Of a stretch of DNA of 64,000 nucleotides, positions 18,657 to 28,661 are shown one piece after another (the first letter of the stretch is position 1; every line of letters starts with the position of its first letter). A program made the position numbers and the translations under genes. The DNA is taken from NCBI RefSeq assembly GCF_024734405.1, contig NZ_CP059556.1:868001-932000 (forward strand). The letters are read 5' to 3'. The stretch comes from Saccharopolyspora gregorii. GTDB lineage: Bacteria; Actinomycetota; Actinomycetes; Mycobacteriales; Pseudonocardiaceae. The notes under the pieces were generated by a model. That model was not told the origin of the DNA and made no database searches. It saw only the letters and a program-made list of their open reading frames with translations.

Positions 18657-19444
18657 TCAGCGGCGGCGGAACATGAGGGCGCGCTTGACCTCTTGGATCG
18701 CCTTGGTGACCTGGATGCCGCGGGGGCAGGCGTCCGTGCAGTTGAACGTGGTGCGGCAGCGCCACACGCCGTCCACGTCGTTGAGGATGTCCAGGCGCTC
18801 CTCGGCGGCCTCGTCGCGGCTGTCGAAGATGAACCGGTGCGCGTTGACGATGGCGGCGGGACCGAAGTACGAACCCTCCGACCAGTACACCGGGCAGGAC
18901 GTGGTGCAGGCCGCGCACAGGATGCACTTGGTGGTGTCGTCGAAGCGCGCGCGCTCGGCGACGGACTGGGTGCGCTCGCGGGTCGGCTCGTTGCCCGAGG
19001 TGACCAGGTAGGGCTTGATCGCCCGGTACGCCTCGAAGAACGGTTCCATGTCGACCAGCAGGTCCTTGTGCACCGGCAGGCCCTTGATCGGCTCGACGGT
19101 GATCGTCGTCTCGCCGTTCTTGGCCAGCAGGTCCTTCATGAGGACCTTGCAGGCCAACCGGTTGACGCCGTTGATGCGCATCGCGTCCGAACCGCAGACG
19201 CCGTGGGCGCAGGAGCGCCGGAACGTCAGCGAGCCGTCCACGTACCACTTGATGTAGTGCAGCAGGTTCAGCACGCGGTCGCTGGGCAGCGCCGGGATCC
19301 GGAAGGACTCCCAGTGCAGGTCCTCGTCGACCTCCGGGTTGAACCGCTGGATCTTGACCGTGACCATCGTGGCGCCCTCGGGGATGGGCGGGGCGTCCGA
19401 AGGCAGGTCGGTGGTCTGTTCGGTGTTCGTCACGGTTGCGGTCA

Positions 19445-19445
<1 letters not shown>
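18657..19445 (-). CDS. sdhB: Succinate dehydrogenase iron-sulfur subunit
   Basis: A 262-residue SdhB that passes electrons from the flavoprotein to quinone through three clusters. [2Fe-2S] ligands are in CAHGVCGSD plus a later Cys (C79, C84, D87, C99). The [4Fe-4S] motif is CILCAACTTSCP, and the [3Fe-4S] motif is CRTTFNCTDACPRG. The start ATG overlaps the sdhA stop by one base (TGATG), implying coupled translation. It is the last gene of the sdhCDAB operon. Confidence 0.96.
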
Positions 19446-21235
<1,790 letters not shown>

Positions 21236-21303
21236 GGTCGCCTCCTAGGGCCGCTGGCGAGGCCGTCCGCTCACGGCGTGGCCTCGAAGCCTGCGCTGTG
21301 TCG

Positions 21304-21723
21304 TCAGCCGATGTTCGGGTCGAAGGTGAAGAGCACGAAGGTGCCCAGACCGACCGTGAGCAGGACCGAGACGTACAGCAGCATCTTCAGCCAGAACCGG
21401 GTGGCGTCCTTGCGGGAGTAGTCGTTGATCACGGTGCGCAGCCCGTTGCCGCCGTGCAGACCGGCCAGCCACAGCATCGTCAGGTCCCAGAACTGCCAGA
21501 ACGGGGAGGCCCAGCGGCCCGCGACGAACGCGAAGTTGACCCGGTGCACCCCGCCGTCCAGGAACAGCATGATCAGCATGTGCCCGAGGACCAGGAACAG
21601 CAGCAGCACGCCCGACAGGCGCATGAACAGCCAGCTGTAGAGCTCGAAGTTGCTGCGGCGAGCGGCCGGGCGGTGCGGGGACCGGGGCTTGTCGACCGAC
21701 AGCGGCGCGTCGATGGTGGTCAT
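21304..21723 (-). CDS. sdhD: Succinate dehydrogenase hydrophobic membrane anchor
   Basis: A 139-residue membrane subunit with three helices. SNFELYSWLFMRLSGVLLLFLVLGHMLIMLF carries the Ser-x-x-x-Arg and haem-ligand-type His. It ends LKMLLYVSVLLTVGLGTFVLFTF. With SdhC it forms the quinone and haem b site of complex II. Its start lies 3 nt from the sdhC stop. Confidence 0.93.
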   Translation of the reverse strand: MTTIDAPLSVDKPRSPHRPAARRSNFELYSWLFMRLSGVLLLFLVLGHMLIMLFLDGGVHRVNFAFVAGRWASPFWQFWDLTMLWLAGLHGGNGLRTVINDYSRKDATRFWLKMLLYVSVLLTVGLGTFVLFTFDPNIG

Positions 21724-21726
21724 GGG

Positions 21727-22164
21727 TCAGTGCCCCCCGAACAGTTCCGTGACGGCGCGCGTGAGCATGCTGATGGCGGCGGGCACGATCAGCACCAGCC
21801 ACACCACCAGAACGGTCCAGAGCATCGGCTTCTGGTATTTCGGCCCGTTCGACCAGAAGTCGACCAGCATGACGCGGATGCCGTTGAACGCGTGGAACAG
21901 CACCGCCGCGAGCAGACCCAGTTCGAACAGGATCATGATCGGGCTTTTGTAGGTTTCGATGACCGTGTCGTACGCCTCGGGCGATACCCGCACGAGAGCG
22001 GTGTCCAACACGTGCACGAACAAGAAGAAGAATGTGAGCACGCCCGTGATCCGGTGCGCTACCCACGACCACATGCCCAAGTCACCGCGGTAGAGGGATC
22101 CCTTGGCACGAGGGTTGCCCTCGCGCTGGGGGGCCTCCGCCGCGGAGGCGGTGGTGCTGGCCAT
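21727..22164 (-). CDS. sdhC: Succinate dehydrogenase cytochrome b556 subunit
   Basis: A 145-residue membrane anchor. MWSWVAHRITGVLTFFFLFVHVLDTAL holds the family HRITG motif and a His haem ligand, and LFHAFNGIRVMLVDF is the second conserved helix. I start at the ATG at 22164, which has GGAGG 9 nt upstream, rather than the in-frame ATG at 22215. It is the first gene of the operon; promoter elements must lie in 22165-22400. Confidence 0.94.
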   Translation of the reverse strand: MASTTASAAEAPQREGNPRAKGSLYRGDLGMWSWVAHRITGVLTFFFLFVHVLDTALVRVSPEAYDTVIETYKSPIMILFELGLLAAVLFHAFNGIRVMLVDFWSNGPKYQKPMLWTVLVVWLVLIVPAAISMLTRAVTELFGGH

Positions 22165-22334
22165 GGTGGAAGGCCTCCAACGTCGCTGGTGGACTGACGG
22201 CCCGTTCGGGAACATGACGACCGGTCCGAGTCGTCGTCATTCGTACGCCCGTCACCGGCCACCTGAACAAGGCCTGGACTTCTCGGATGCTAGACCTGCA
22301 CCATCCGCGCGGCCTACTCGCCTGTGCTCTGTGT

Positions 22335-22368
22335 GATCGACCAGACAGGGGCCCCTACCTGGTGGATC
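22335..22368. promoter_or_regulatory. 34-bp imperfect palindrome between sdhC and the BMP gene
   Basis: It is centred on GGGGCCCC, with arms GATCGACCAG on the left and CTGGTGGATC on the right. 14 of 17 base pairs are symmetrical. It lies in the 415-bp divergent gap (22165-22579), 171 bp from sdhC and 212 bp from the BMP gene. The size suits a dimeric repressor operator, but a regulator is not identified. I see no gene in the rest of this gap; TAATTT near 22422 is a possible -10 for the BMP gene. Confidence 0.45.
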
Positions 22369-22579
22369 GATGTAGAAATCAACTCGTGACACCCGCGCAA
22401 TGCCCAAGCAGCAGGGTCAAGCCTTAATTTCGAGAGCCACGTCACCGGACGTGCGTGCGCATCGGCCCGCATTTTCCCGCGAAGGGAGCGGGCCGCGGTC
22501 CGCGCCCCGCGATTCGCTCCGATCCGGAGCGGTCACCGGGGCGCGGAGCTGTGCGGCGGTTTTCGAAAGGGGAATGGCG

Positions 22580-23746
22580 ATGCGGCGAACGGCCGGCCCG
22601 GCAGGGGAATCCGGGCGGGGGTGGCGGCGCCCCGGCGCCGCGTTGACCGCGGTGGCGCTGGCGGGGGTGCTGGCGCTGTCGGGCTGCGCCAAGGACGCCC
22701 GCGGCGGCGGGGGCGCCGTCGAAGGGCAGCCGTGCCGCACCGAGCAGGCACCGGCGGTGACCGGACCCGCCACCACGTCGAAGCGCGCCGACGCGCCCGC
22801 CCCCGACGCGAGCCGGCTGCGGGTGGGGCTGGCGTTCGACATCGGCGGCCGCGGCGACGCGTCGTTCAACGACGCCACCGTCGCCGGGCTGGAGCGGGCG
22901 AAGTCCGAGATGGGGCTCGCGGAGACCAAGGAGCTCGACGCCGCCGCCGGTGAACCGGAGGACGCCAAGCAGACCCGGCTGCGCCAGCTGGCCCGCGAGG
23001 GCTTCAACCCGGTCATCGCCGTCGGCTACGCCTACGCGGACTCGGTGAAGGTGGTGGCCCCCGAGTTCCCGGGCACGAAGTTCGCGCTGATCGACGAGGA
23101 GATCGACGGCATCCCGAACGTCACCTCGCTGGTGTTCGCCGAGGAGCAGGGCTCGTTCCTGGTCGGCGTGATCGCCGCGCACAAGTCGCGGACCTGCAGC
23201 ATCGGTTTCGTCGGCGGGGTGGAGACGCCGCTGATCCAGAAGTTCCAGGCCGGGTTCGAGCAAGGCGCGAAGGCCGCCGCGCCGGACGTGCGGATCCAGA
23301 CCGACTACCTCACCCCGGCCGGGGACTTCTCCGGTTTCCAGGACCCGAACAAGGGTTCCGAGGTGACCCGGGGCCAGCTCGACGCCGGCGCCGACGTCGT
23401 CTACCACGCGGCGGGCGCCTCCGGGAAGGGCGTGTTCGCGGCGGCGGCCGGGGCGGACGCGATGGCCATCGGCGTCGACTCCGACCAGTACGTGCAGCCG
23501 AACGTGGCGCAGTACAAGGACGTGATCATCACCTCGATGCTGAAGCGGATCGACCTGGCCGTGTTCGACTACCTGGCGGCCGTCGCGCGCGGCGACCTGT
23601 CCGCGGTGCCGCCGAAGTTCGACCTGTCGATGGACGCGGTCACCTACTCCACCTCCGGGGGGAAGGTGGACGACCTCACCCAGGTCGCCGACGCCTACAA
23701 GGCCGCGATCTCCCGCGGTGACATCCAGGTCAGCCCCACCCCGTGA
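22580..23746 (+). CDS. BMP family nucleoside-binding lipoprotein
   Basis: A 388-residue substrate-binding lipoprotein of the Bmp/Med family (PnrA, TmpC), which captures purine and pyrimidine nucleosides for ABC import. A lipobox ALSGC ends the signal peptide at about residue 37. Family motifs are VGLAFDIGGRGDASFNDATVAG, NPVIAVGYAYADSV, GFVGGVETPLIQKFQAGFEQG, DVVYHAAGASGKG and AIGVDSDQYV. I use ATG at 22580 because AGGGGA lies 6-7 nt upstream; ATG at 22574 is too close to it. The ATPase and permease genes follow after a 254-bp gap. Confidence 0.93.
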   Translation: MRRTAGPAGESGRGWRRPGAALTAVALAGVLALSGCAKDARGGGGAVEGQPCRTEQAPAVTGPATTSKRADAPAPDASRLRVGLAFDIGGRGDASFNDATVAGLERAKSEMGLAETKELDAAAGEPEDAKQTRLRQLAREGFNPVIAVGYAYADSVKVVAPEFPGTKFALIDEEIDGIPNVTSLVFAEEQGSFLVGVIAAHKSRTCSIGFVGGVETPLIQKFQAGFEQGAKAAAPDVRIQTDYLTPAGDFSGFQDPNKGSEVTRGQLDAGADVVYHAAGASGKGVFAAAAGADAMAIGVDSDQYVQPNVAQYKDVIITSMLKRIDLAVFDYLAAVARGDLSAVPPKFDLSMDAVTYSTSGGKVDDLTQVADAYKAAISRGDIQVSPTP

Positions 23747-23752
23747 CCGCGC

Positions 23753-23779
23753 GGCGGGCCGCCCGCGCGGCGGCCCGCC
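23753..23779 (+). terminator. Hairpin just after the BMP lipoprotein gene
   Basis: GGCGGGCCGCC (23753-23763) pairs perfectly with GGCGGCCCGCC (23769-23779), 11 bp with a 5-nt loop, starting 7 nt after the stop codon. Without a U tract it may be a partial terminator or a 3' stabiliser that lets the binding protein be made in excess over the ABC subunits. Confidence 0.6.
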
Positions 23780-23857
23780 CGAGTTCCCGAGCTGGTTGCG
23801 CGGCGCCGCGCAGCAGCGCGGAACCGGGACATCACCGCGCCCGCGCGGAAGCGGAGC

Positions 23858-23900
23858 GCGTGGAAGCGAGCACCACCGCGCTCGCGTGGAAGCGAGCACC
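23858..23900. repeat. 17-bp direct repeat in the gap before the ABC ATPase
   Basis: GCGTGGAAGCGAGCACC occurs at 23858-23874 and again at 23884-23900 (period 26 bp). A related GCGCGGAAGCGGAGC lies just upstream. The 254-bp gap has no credible gene. Confidence 0.55.
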
Positions 23901-24000
23901 GCCACCGCGCGCCGGCGCGGAACCGAAGCAGACCACCGCGCAGCAGCGCGGCCCGGAGATCCCGCCGCGCGACGGCGCGCGGCCCCGGAGACGGAGTCAG

Positions 24001-25572
24001 ATGAGCACCACCAGACCGGACGATCCCGGTCCGCACCCTGCCGCGCCCGGCACCCCCGAACAGGGGCCGCCCGCCGTGGCGCTGCGCGGCATCACCAAGT
24101 CGTTCCCCGGCGTCGTCGCCAACTCCGACGTGCACCTGACCGTGCGCGCCGGCGAGGTGCACGCGCTGTGCGGGGAGAACGGGGCGGGCAAGTCCACCCT
24201 GATGAAGATCCTCTACGGCATGCAGTCGCCGGACGAGGGCACCGTGGAGCTCGGCGGCGAGCGGGTGCGGCTGCGCACCCCCGCCGACGCGATCCGGCAC
24301 GGTGTCGGCATGGTGCACCAGCACTTCATGCTCGCCGACAACCTCACCGTGCTGGAGAACGTGGTGCTCGGCGCCGAGGGCGAGCACGGCATCGGCGGCC
24401 GGGCGCGGCGCCGCGTCGTCGAACTCGCCGCGCAGGCTGGGTTCGCGGTGCGGCCCGACGAGCTGGTGGAACGGCTCGGCGTCGCCGACCGGCAGCGGGT
24501 GGAGATCCTCAAGGTCCTCTACCGCGGCGCCCGCACGATCATCCTCGACGAGCCGACCGCGGTGCTGGTGCCGCAGGAGGTCGAGGAGCTGTTCGCCACG
24601 CTGCGCGCCATGCGGGAGCGCGGCTTCACGTTCCTGTTCATCTCGCACAAGCTGGACGAGGTGCTGGCCATCGCCGACTCGGTGACCGTGCTGCGCCGCG
24701 GCACCACCGTGGGCACCGTGCCCGCCGCCGAGGTGAGCACCCGCGAGCTGGCCGAGCTGATGGTCGGCAGCGAACTGCCCGACCCGTCCACCGGCGACTC
24801 CACCGTCACCGACCGCCCGGTGCTCACCATCACCGGGCTGTCCGCGGTGGACGGTGAGCGAGCGGTGCTGGACGACGTCGACCTCGTGGTGCACGCGGGC
24901 GAGGTCGTCGGCATCGCGGGTGTCGAGGGCAACGGCCAGACCGAGCTCGTCGAGGCCGTGCTCGGCATGCGCCCGATCAGCGCGGGCGGCCTCCGGCTTG
25001 GCGACACCGACCTGACCCGGTTGTCCACGCTGCGCCGCCGCGCCGCGGGCATCGGCTACGTGCCCGAGGACCGGCACCGGCACGGCCTGCTGCTGGACGA
25101 ATCGTTGTGGTTCAACCGGATCCTCGGCCACCAGACCCGCCGCCCCGCCGCGCGCGGGCCGTGGCTGGACCGGGCGGGGGCGCGCGCCGACACCGAGCGC
25201 ATCGTCGCCGAGTTCGACGTGCGCACCCCCGGCATCGACGTGGACGCGGTCGCGCTCTCCGGCGGCAACCAGCAGAAGCTCGTCGTCGGCCGCGAGCTCT
25301 CCGGCGACCCGAAGCTGCTCATCGCCGCGCACCCCACCCGGGGCGTGGACGTGGGCGCCCAGGCCGGGATCTGGGAGCACCTGCGCACCGCCAGGGCCGC
25401 CGGGCTCGCCGTGCTGCTCATCTCCGCGGACCTCGACGAGCTGATCGGGCTGTCCGACACGATCCGGGTGCTGTTCCGCGGCGCGCTCGTCGCCGAAGCC
25501 GATCCGCGCACCGTCACGCCAGAACGGCTCGGCGCGGCCATGACCGGGACCACCGGGGGAGGTGCGGACTGA
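24001..25572 (+). CDS. Nucleoside ABC transporter, duplicated ATP-binding protein
   Basis: A 523-residue ATPase with two nucleotide-binding domains, as in RbsA and the YufO/NupA group. Domain 1 has Walker A GENGAGKS (58-65), GMVHQHFMLA and Walker B IILDEPTAVL, with a signature reduced to VADRQRVEILK. Domain 2 has a Walker A lacking Lys (GVEGNGQTE), a full LSGGNQQK signature, GYVPEDR and AAHPTRGVDVGA. Such asymmetric sites are normal for this family. The ATG at 24001 is the first Met after a low-complexity read-through. The stop overlaps the first permease (TGATG). Confidence 0.92.
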   Translation: MSTTRPDDPGPHPAAPGTPEQGPPAVALRGITKSFPGVVANSDVHLTVRAGEVHALCGENGAGKSTLMKILYGMQSPDEGTVELGGERVRLRTPADAIRHGVGMVHQHFMLADNLTVLENVVLGAEGEHGIGGRARRRVVELAAQAGFAVRPDELVERLGVADRQRVEILKVLYRGARTIILDEPTAVLVPQEVEELFATLRAMRERGFTFLFISHKLDEVLAIADSVTVLRRGTTVGTVPAAEVSTRELAELMVGSELPDPSTGDSTVTDRPVLTITGLSAVDGERAVLDDVDLVVHAGEVVGIAGVEGNGQTELVEAVLGMRPISAGGLRLGDTDLTRLSTLRRRAAGIGYVPEDRHRHGLLLDESLWFNRILGHQTRRPAARGPWLDRAGARADTERIVAEFDVRTPGIDVDAVALSGGNQQKLVVGRELSGDPKLLIAAHPTRGVDVGAQAGIWEHLRTARAAGLAVLLISADLDELIGLSDTIRVLFRGALVAEADPRTVTPERLGAAMTGTTGGGAD

Positions 25573-26633
25573 TGGGGGAGAAGCGCTCGACCCTGCTGCC
25601 GCCGGTGCTGGCGATCGCGTTCGCGGCGGTGCTGTGCGGCCTGGTGCTGCTGCTGTCCGGGGCGAACCCGATCGCGGCGCTCGGCGAGATGATCACCCAG
25701 GTGGGTCGCGGCACCACGGCCGTGGACATCGTCAACACCGCGGCCGCCTACTACCTGGTGGCGCTGGCCGCCGCCGTCGGGTTCCAGATGAACCTGCTCA
25801 ACATCGGTGTCGAGGGCCAGTACCGGCTCGCGGCGTGCGTGGCGGCCATCGTCGGCGGCTCGCTGAGCCTGCCGTTCGGGGTGCACGCGCTCGTGGTGAT
25901 CGTCGTCGGCGCGGCCACCGGTGCCGCGTGGGCCGGCATCGCCGCGCTGCTGAAGGTCTACCGCGGCGTGTCCGAGGTGATCTCGACGATCATGCTGAAC
26001 GTGCTGGCGGGCGGCGTGATCGCGTTCCTCGTCAAGCAGTTCGGCGAGCTGCGCGGCAACACGCAGGGCACCGCGCTCATCGGCGAATCCGGGCAGGTGC
26101 CCGGAATTCCGCTCGGCTCCGCCGGGACCGTTTTCGGGCTGGTGCCGCTGGCCGTCGCGGTCGGCGTCGGTTACTGGGTGCTGCTCGGGCGCACCCGGTT
26201 CGGCTTCGAGCTGCGGGCCACCGGGCTGTCGCCGACCGCGGCGCTGGCCGGCGGGGTGAGCTCGAAGAAGATGGTGCTGGGCGCGATGCTGCTCTCCGGT
26301 GCCGTCGCGGGCCTCGCCGGGCTGCCGGAGATCCTCGGCCGCGACCACACGTTCACCATCACCTTCCCCACCGGCTACGGCTTCGCCGGGCTGGCCATCG
26401 CGCTGCTCGGGCGCAACCACCCGGTGGGGGTCGCGCTCGGCGCGCTGCTGTGGTCCTTCCTGGACAAGAGCTCGCTGACGCTGGACAACATCGGCGTACC
26501 GAAGGAGATCGTGATCATCTTGCAGGGCACGATCGTGCTGTCGGTCGTCGTCGCCTACGAACTGGTGCGCCGCCGCAGGCTCGACGCCGAGCAGCGCCGC
26601 GTCGGCCAGGTCCTGTCCGGAGGTGCGGTATGA
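25572..26633 (+). CDS. Nucleoside ABC transporter permease 1
   Basis: A 353-residue BPD_transp_2 family permease of the YufP/NupB type with about nine hydrophobic helices. Conserved pieces are GFQMNLLNIGVEGQYRLAA, VISTIMLNVLA, LRATGLSPTAALAGGV and GYGFAGLAIALLGRNHPVG. It overlaps the ATPase stop by one base (TGATG) and the next permease by 4 nt (ATGA), so translation is coupled along the operon. Confidence 0.92.
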   Translation: MGEKRSTLLPPVLAIAFAAVLCGLVLLLSGANPIAALGEMITQVGRGTTAVDIVNTAAAYYLVALAAAVGFQMNLLNIGVEGQYRLAACVAAIVGGSLSLPFGVHALVVIVVGAATGAAWAGIAALLKVYRGVSEVISTIMLNVLAGGVIAFLVKQFGELRGNTQGTALIGESGQVPGIPLGSAGTVFGLVPLAVAVGVGYWVLLGRTRFGFELRATGLSPTAALAGGVSSKKMVLGAMLLSGAVAGLAGLPEILGRDHTFTITFPTGYGFAGLAIALLGRNHPVGVALGALLWSFLDKSSLTLDNIGVPKEIVIILQGTIVLSVVVAYELVRRRRLDAEQRRVGQVLSGGAV

Positions 26634-27886
26634 CCGCCACGCTCACCCCCGGCACCACCCGGCCCGCGACCCGGCGGCGCGCCGTGCCCGGCTGGGCCCG
26701 CGCCGCGCTGTGGGTCGCCGTCGCGGTCGTCGCCGTCTCCTACACCTCGTACGCGACGGGACTGCCCGAGCTGACCGCCTCCGGCACCGTGCAGTCCGCG
26801 GTGCGCCTCGGCGTGCCCATCCTGCTCGCCGGGCTCGGCGGGCTGTGGGCCGAACGCGCCGGTGTGATCAACATCGGGCTGGAGGGCATGATGGTCCTCG
26901 GCACCTGGGGCGGAGCCTGGGCCGGGTACCAGTGGGGACCCGTCGCGGGGCTCGTCGCCGCGGCCGCGTTCGGCGCCGTCGGCGGCCTCGTGCACGCCGT
27001 GGCGACCGTGAGCTTCGGGGTGAACCACATCGTCTCCGGCGTCGCCGTCAACCTGCTCGGGCTCGGCGTCACCCAGTACCTGGCGAGCCTCGTGTTCGAG
27101 CCGATCTCGCAGAACCCGCGGGAATCGCCGCCGGTGCCGAAGTTCGACACCTACTCGGCCTACCCCTTCGGGGAATGGTTGCGCTCGCTGGAATCCCTGC
27201 AGCGGGTGGGGATCTCCGACGCGGCCGGCATCATCGGCGGGCTCGTCACCGGGGTGTCGCCGCTGACCCTGCTCGCGTACCTGCTGGTGCCGGTCAGCTA
27301 CCTGGTGCTGTGGCGCTCGCCGTTCGGGCTGCGGCTGCGGTCCTGCGGGGAGAACCCGGTCGCCGCCGCCTCGCTGGGCGTGCCGGTGCAGCGGTACAAG
27401 TACTTCGCGGTGATCGTCTCCGGGGCGCTGGCCGGGCTCGGCGGGGCCGCGCTCATCCTCAACCCCGGGCAGGCCGGATACCTGGAGAACCAGACCAACA
27501 ACCGCGGCTACATCGGACTCGCGGCGATGATCTTCGGGAACTGGCGGCCGGGCGGGCTGCTCGGCGGGGCGGCGCTGTTCGGCTACTCCGACGGGCTCCA
27601 GCTGCGCAGCGGCGAGACCACGGTGCACGCGCTGTTCTACGCGGCCACGCTGGTGCTGCTGGTCGTCGCGGCCGTGCAGGTGTACCGGCGCCGGTGGTTC
27701 GGCGCGGGCACCGCCGCGGTGAGCGCCGCCGTCATGTACTCGGTGTACTGGTACACCGACGAACTGCCCGAGGAGCTGACCGCCTACACCCCGCACCTGG
27801 TCACCCTCGTGGTGCTCGCGGCGGCCGCGCAGCACCTGCGGCCACCCGCCGCGATCGGCGTCCCGTACCGCCGCGGCGAGGACTGA
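26630..27886 (+). CDS. Nucleoside ABC transporter permease 2
   Basis: A 418-residue BPD_transp_2 permease of the YufQ/NupC type. It has VPILLAGLGGLWAERAGVINIGLEGMMVLG, VNHIVSGVAVNLLGLG, LRSCGENPVAAASLGV and GYIGLAAMIFGNWRPGG. The C-terminus carries extra hydrophobic segments (LFYAATLVLLVVAAVQVY, AAVMYSVYW and a last helix). GGAGGTGCGGT precedes the ATG, which overlaps the previous stop. It is the last transporter gene; cdd starts 120 bp later. Confidence 0.92.
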   Translation: MTATLTPGTTRPATRRRAVPGWARAALWVAVAVVAVSYTSYATGLPELTASGTVQSAVRLGVPILLAGLGGLWAERAGVINIGLEGMMVLGTWGGAWAGYQWGPVAGLVAAAAFGAVGGLVHAVATVSFGVNHIVSGVAVNLLGLGVTQYLASLVFEPISQNPRESPPVPKFDTYSAYPFGEWLRSLESLQRVGISDAAGIIGGLVTGVSPLTLLAYLLVPVSYLVLWRSPFGLRLRSCGENPVAAASLGVPVQRYKYFAVIVSGALAGLGGAALILNPGQAGYLENQTNNRGYIGLAAMIFGNWRPGGLLGGAALFGYSDGLQLRSGETTVHALFYAATLVLLVVAAVQVYRRRWFGAGTAAVSAAVMYSVYWYTDELPEELTAYTPHLVTLVVLAAAAQHLRPPAAIGVPYRRGED

Positions 27887-28005
27887 CCGCGCGTCCGCCG
27901 ACCGGCCCCGGGCACCGCGCCCGGGGCCGGTCCGCACGGCGGCAGCATTCCCGCGGCGCACGTGCGAAGGTCGTCCGGAAGATCGGAACCAGCTCGGGAG
28001 CGGAT

Positions 28006-28383
28006 GTGGACACCATCAACTGGGAGGCCCTGCGGGCCGCGGCGGTCGAGGTCGCGGCGAAGGCGTACTGCCCCTACTCGAAGCTCCAGGTCGGTGCGGC
28101 CGCGATCTGCGACGACGGGCGGCTCGTCGTCGGCTGCAACGTGGAGAACACGTCCTACGGGCTGACGCTGTGCGCCGAGTGCACGATGGCCGGGCAGCTG
28201 CGGCTCACCGGCGGCGGCCGGTTCGTCGCCGTCGCCTGCCGCAGCGGCGAGGGCGAACTGCTGATGCCGTGCGGGCGGTGCCGCCAGCTGCTGCAGGAAC
28301 TCGGCGGCCCGGACTGCCTGGTGGACACGCCGCGCGGTGTGCTCCCCATGAGACAAGTCCTCCCGGACGCCTTCGAGCTGTGA
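28006..28383 (+). CDS. cdd: Cytidine deaminase
   Basis: A 125-residue tetrameric-type cytidine deaminase converting (deoxy)cytidine to (deoxy)uridine. It has YCPYSKLQVGAA, VVGCNVENTSYGLTLCAECT (zinc Cys and catalytic Glu) and MPCGRCRQLL (two zinc Cys). GTG at 28006 follows GGGAG at suitable spacing. Its position after the importer and before deoA fits a pyrimidine salvage operon, although a repeat element separates it from deoA. Confidence 0.95.
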   Translation: MDTINWEALRAAAVEVAAKAYCPYSKLQVGAAAICDDGRLVVGCNVENTSYGLTLCAECTMAGQLRLTGGGRFVAVACRSGEGELLMPCGRCRQLLQELGGPDCLVDTPRGVLPMRQVLPDAFEL

Positions 28384-28415
28384 AAGGCCTCCCGGGTCGT
28401 CTTGCTGGGCGGGGT

Positions 28416-28573
28416 GGGTGGCGGAACCTCAGCGGCTTCCTCGCTGCGGGATCGATGTCACCGGTGGCTCCGCCACAGGAGAAATCGCTGTCCTCGCGAG
28501 GAAACCGCTGAGAACCCGCTGCGGTGCCGGTTGCTCTGGTGGTCGCCGCTCAGCGGCTTCGCCGCTGACAGGA
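28416..28573 (+). repeat. Dispersed intergenic palindromic repeat, copy A
   Basis: It occupies most of the 278-bp gap between cdd and deoA. Outer arms CTCAGCGGCTTCCTCG (28428-28443) and CGAGGAAACCGCTGAG (28497-28512) pair at 15 of 16 positions. A nested GGTGGC/GCCAC stem lies inside, and a terminal hairpin TCAGCGG-CTTCG-CCGCTGA (28550-28568) is perfect. Nearly the same sequence occurs inverted at 50831-50979. An incidental open frame (beginning VAEPQRLPRCG) crosses it; I do not call this a gene because copy B breaks the frame. Confidence 0.8.
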
Positions 28574-28661
28574 AGGGGCCGGGGGTTCTTCGGTGTCGCG
28601 GGGGAGTGATCTGATCGGGATGGCGCTCGGCAGCGGGTCGGGCTCGGTGGAGGGGAATGGC

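Noticed and set aside
28418-28609. Open frame beginning VAEPQRLPRCG inside repeat copy A, similar in copies B and C
   Set aside because: Copy B has a stop and frame change, copy C diverges in protein but keeps base pairing; conservation follows the stem structure, not a protein.
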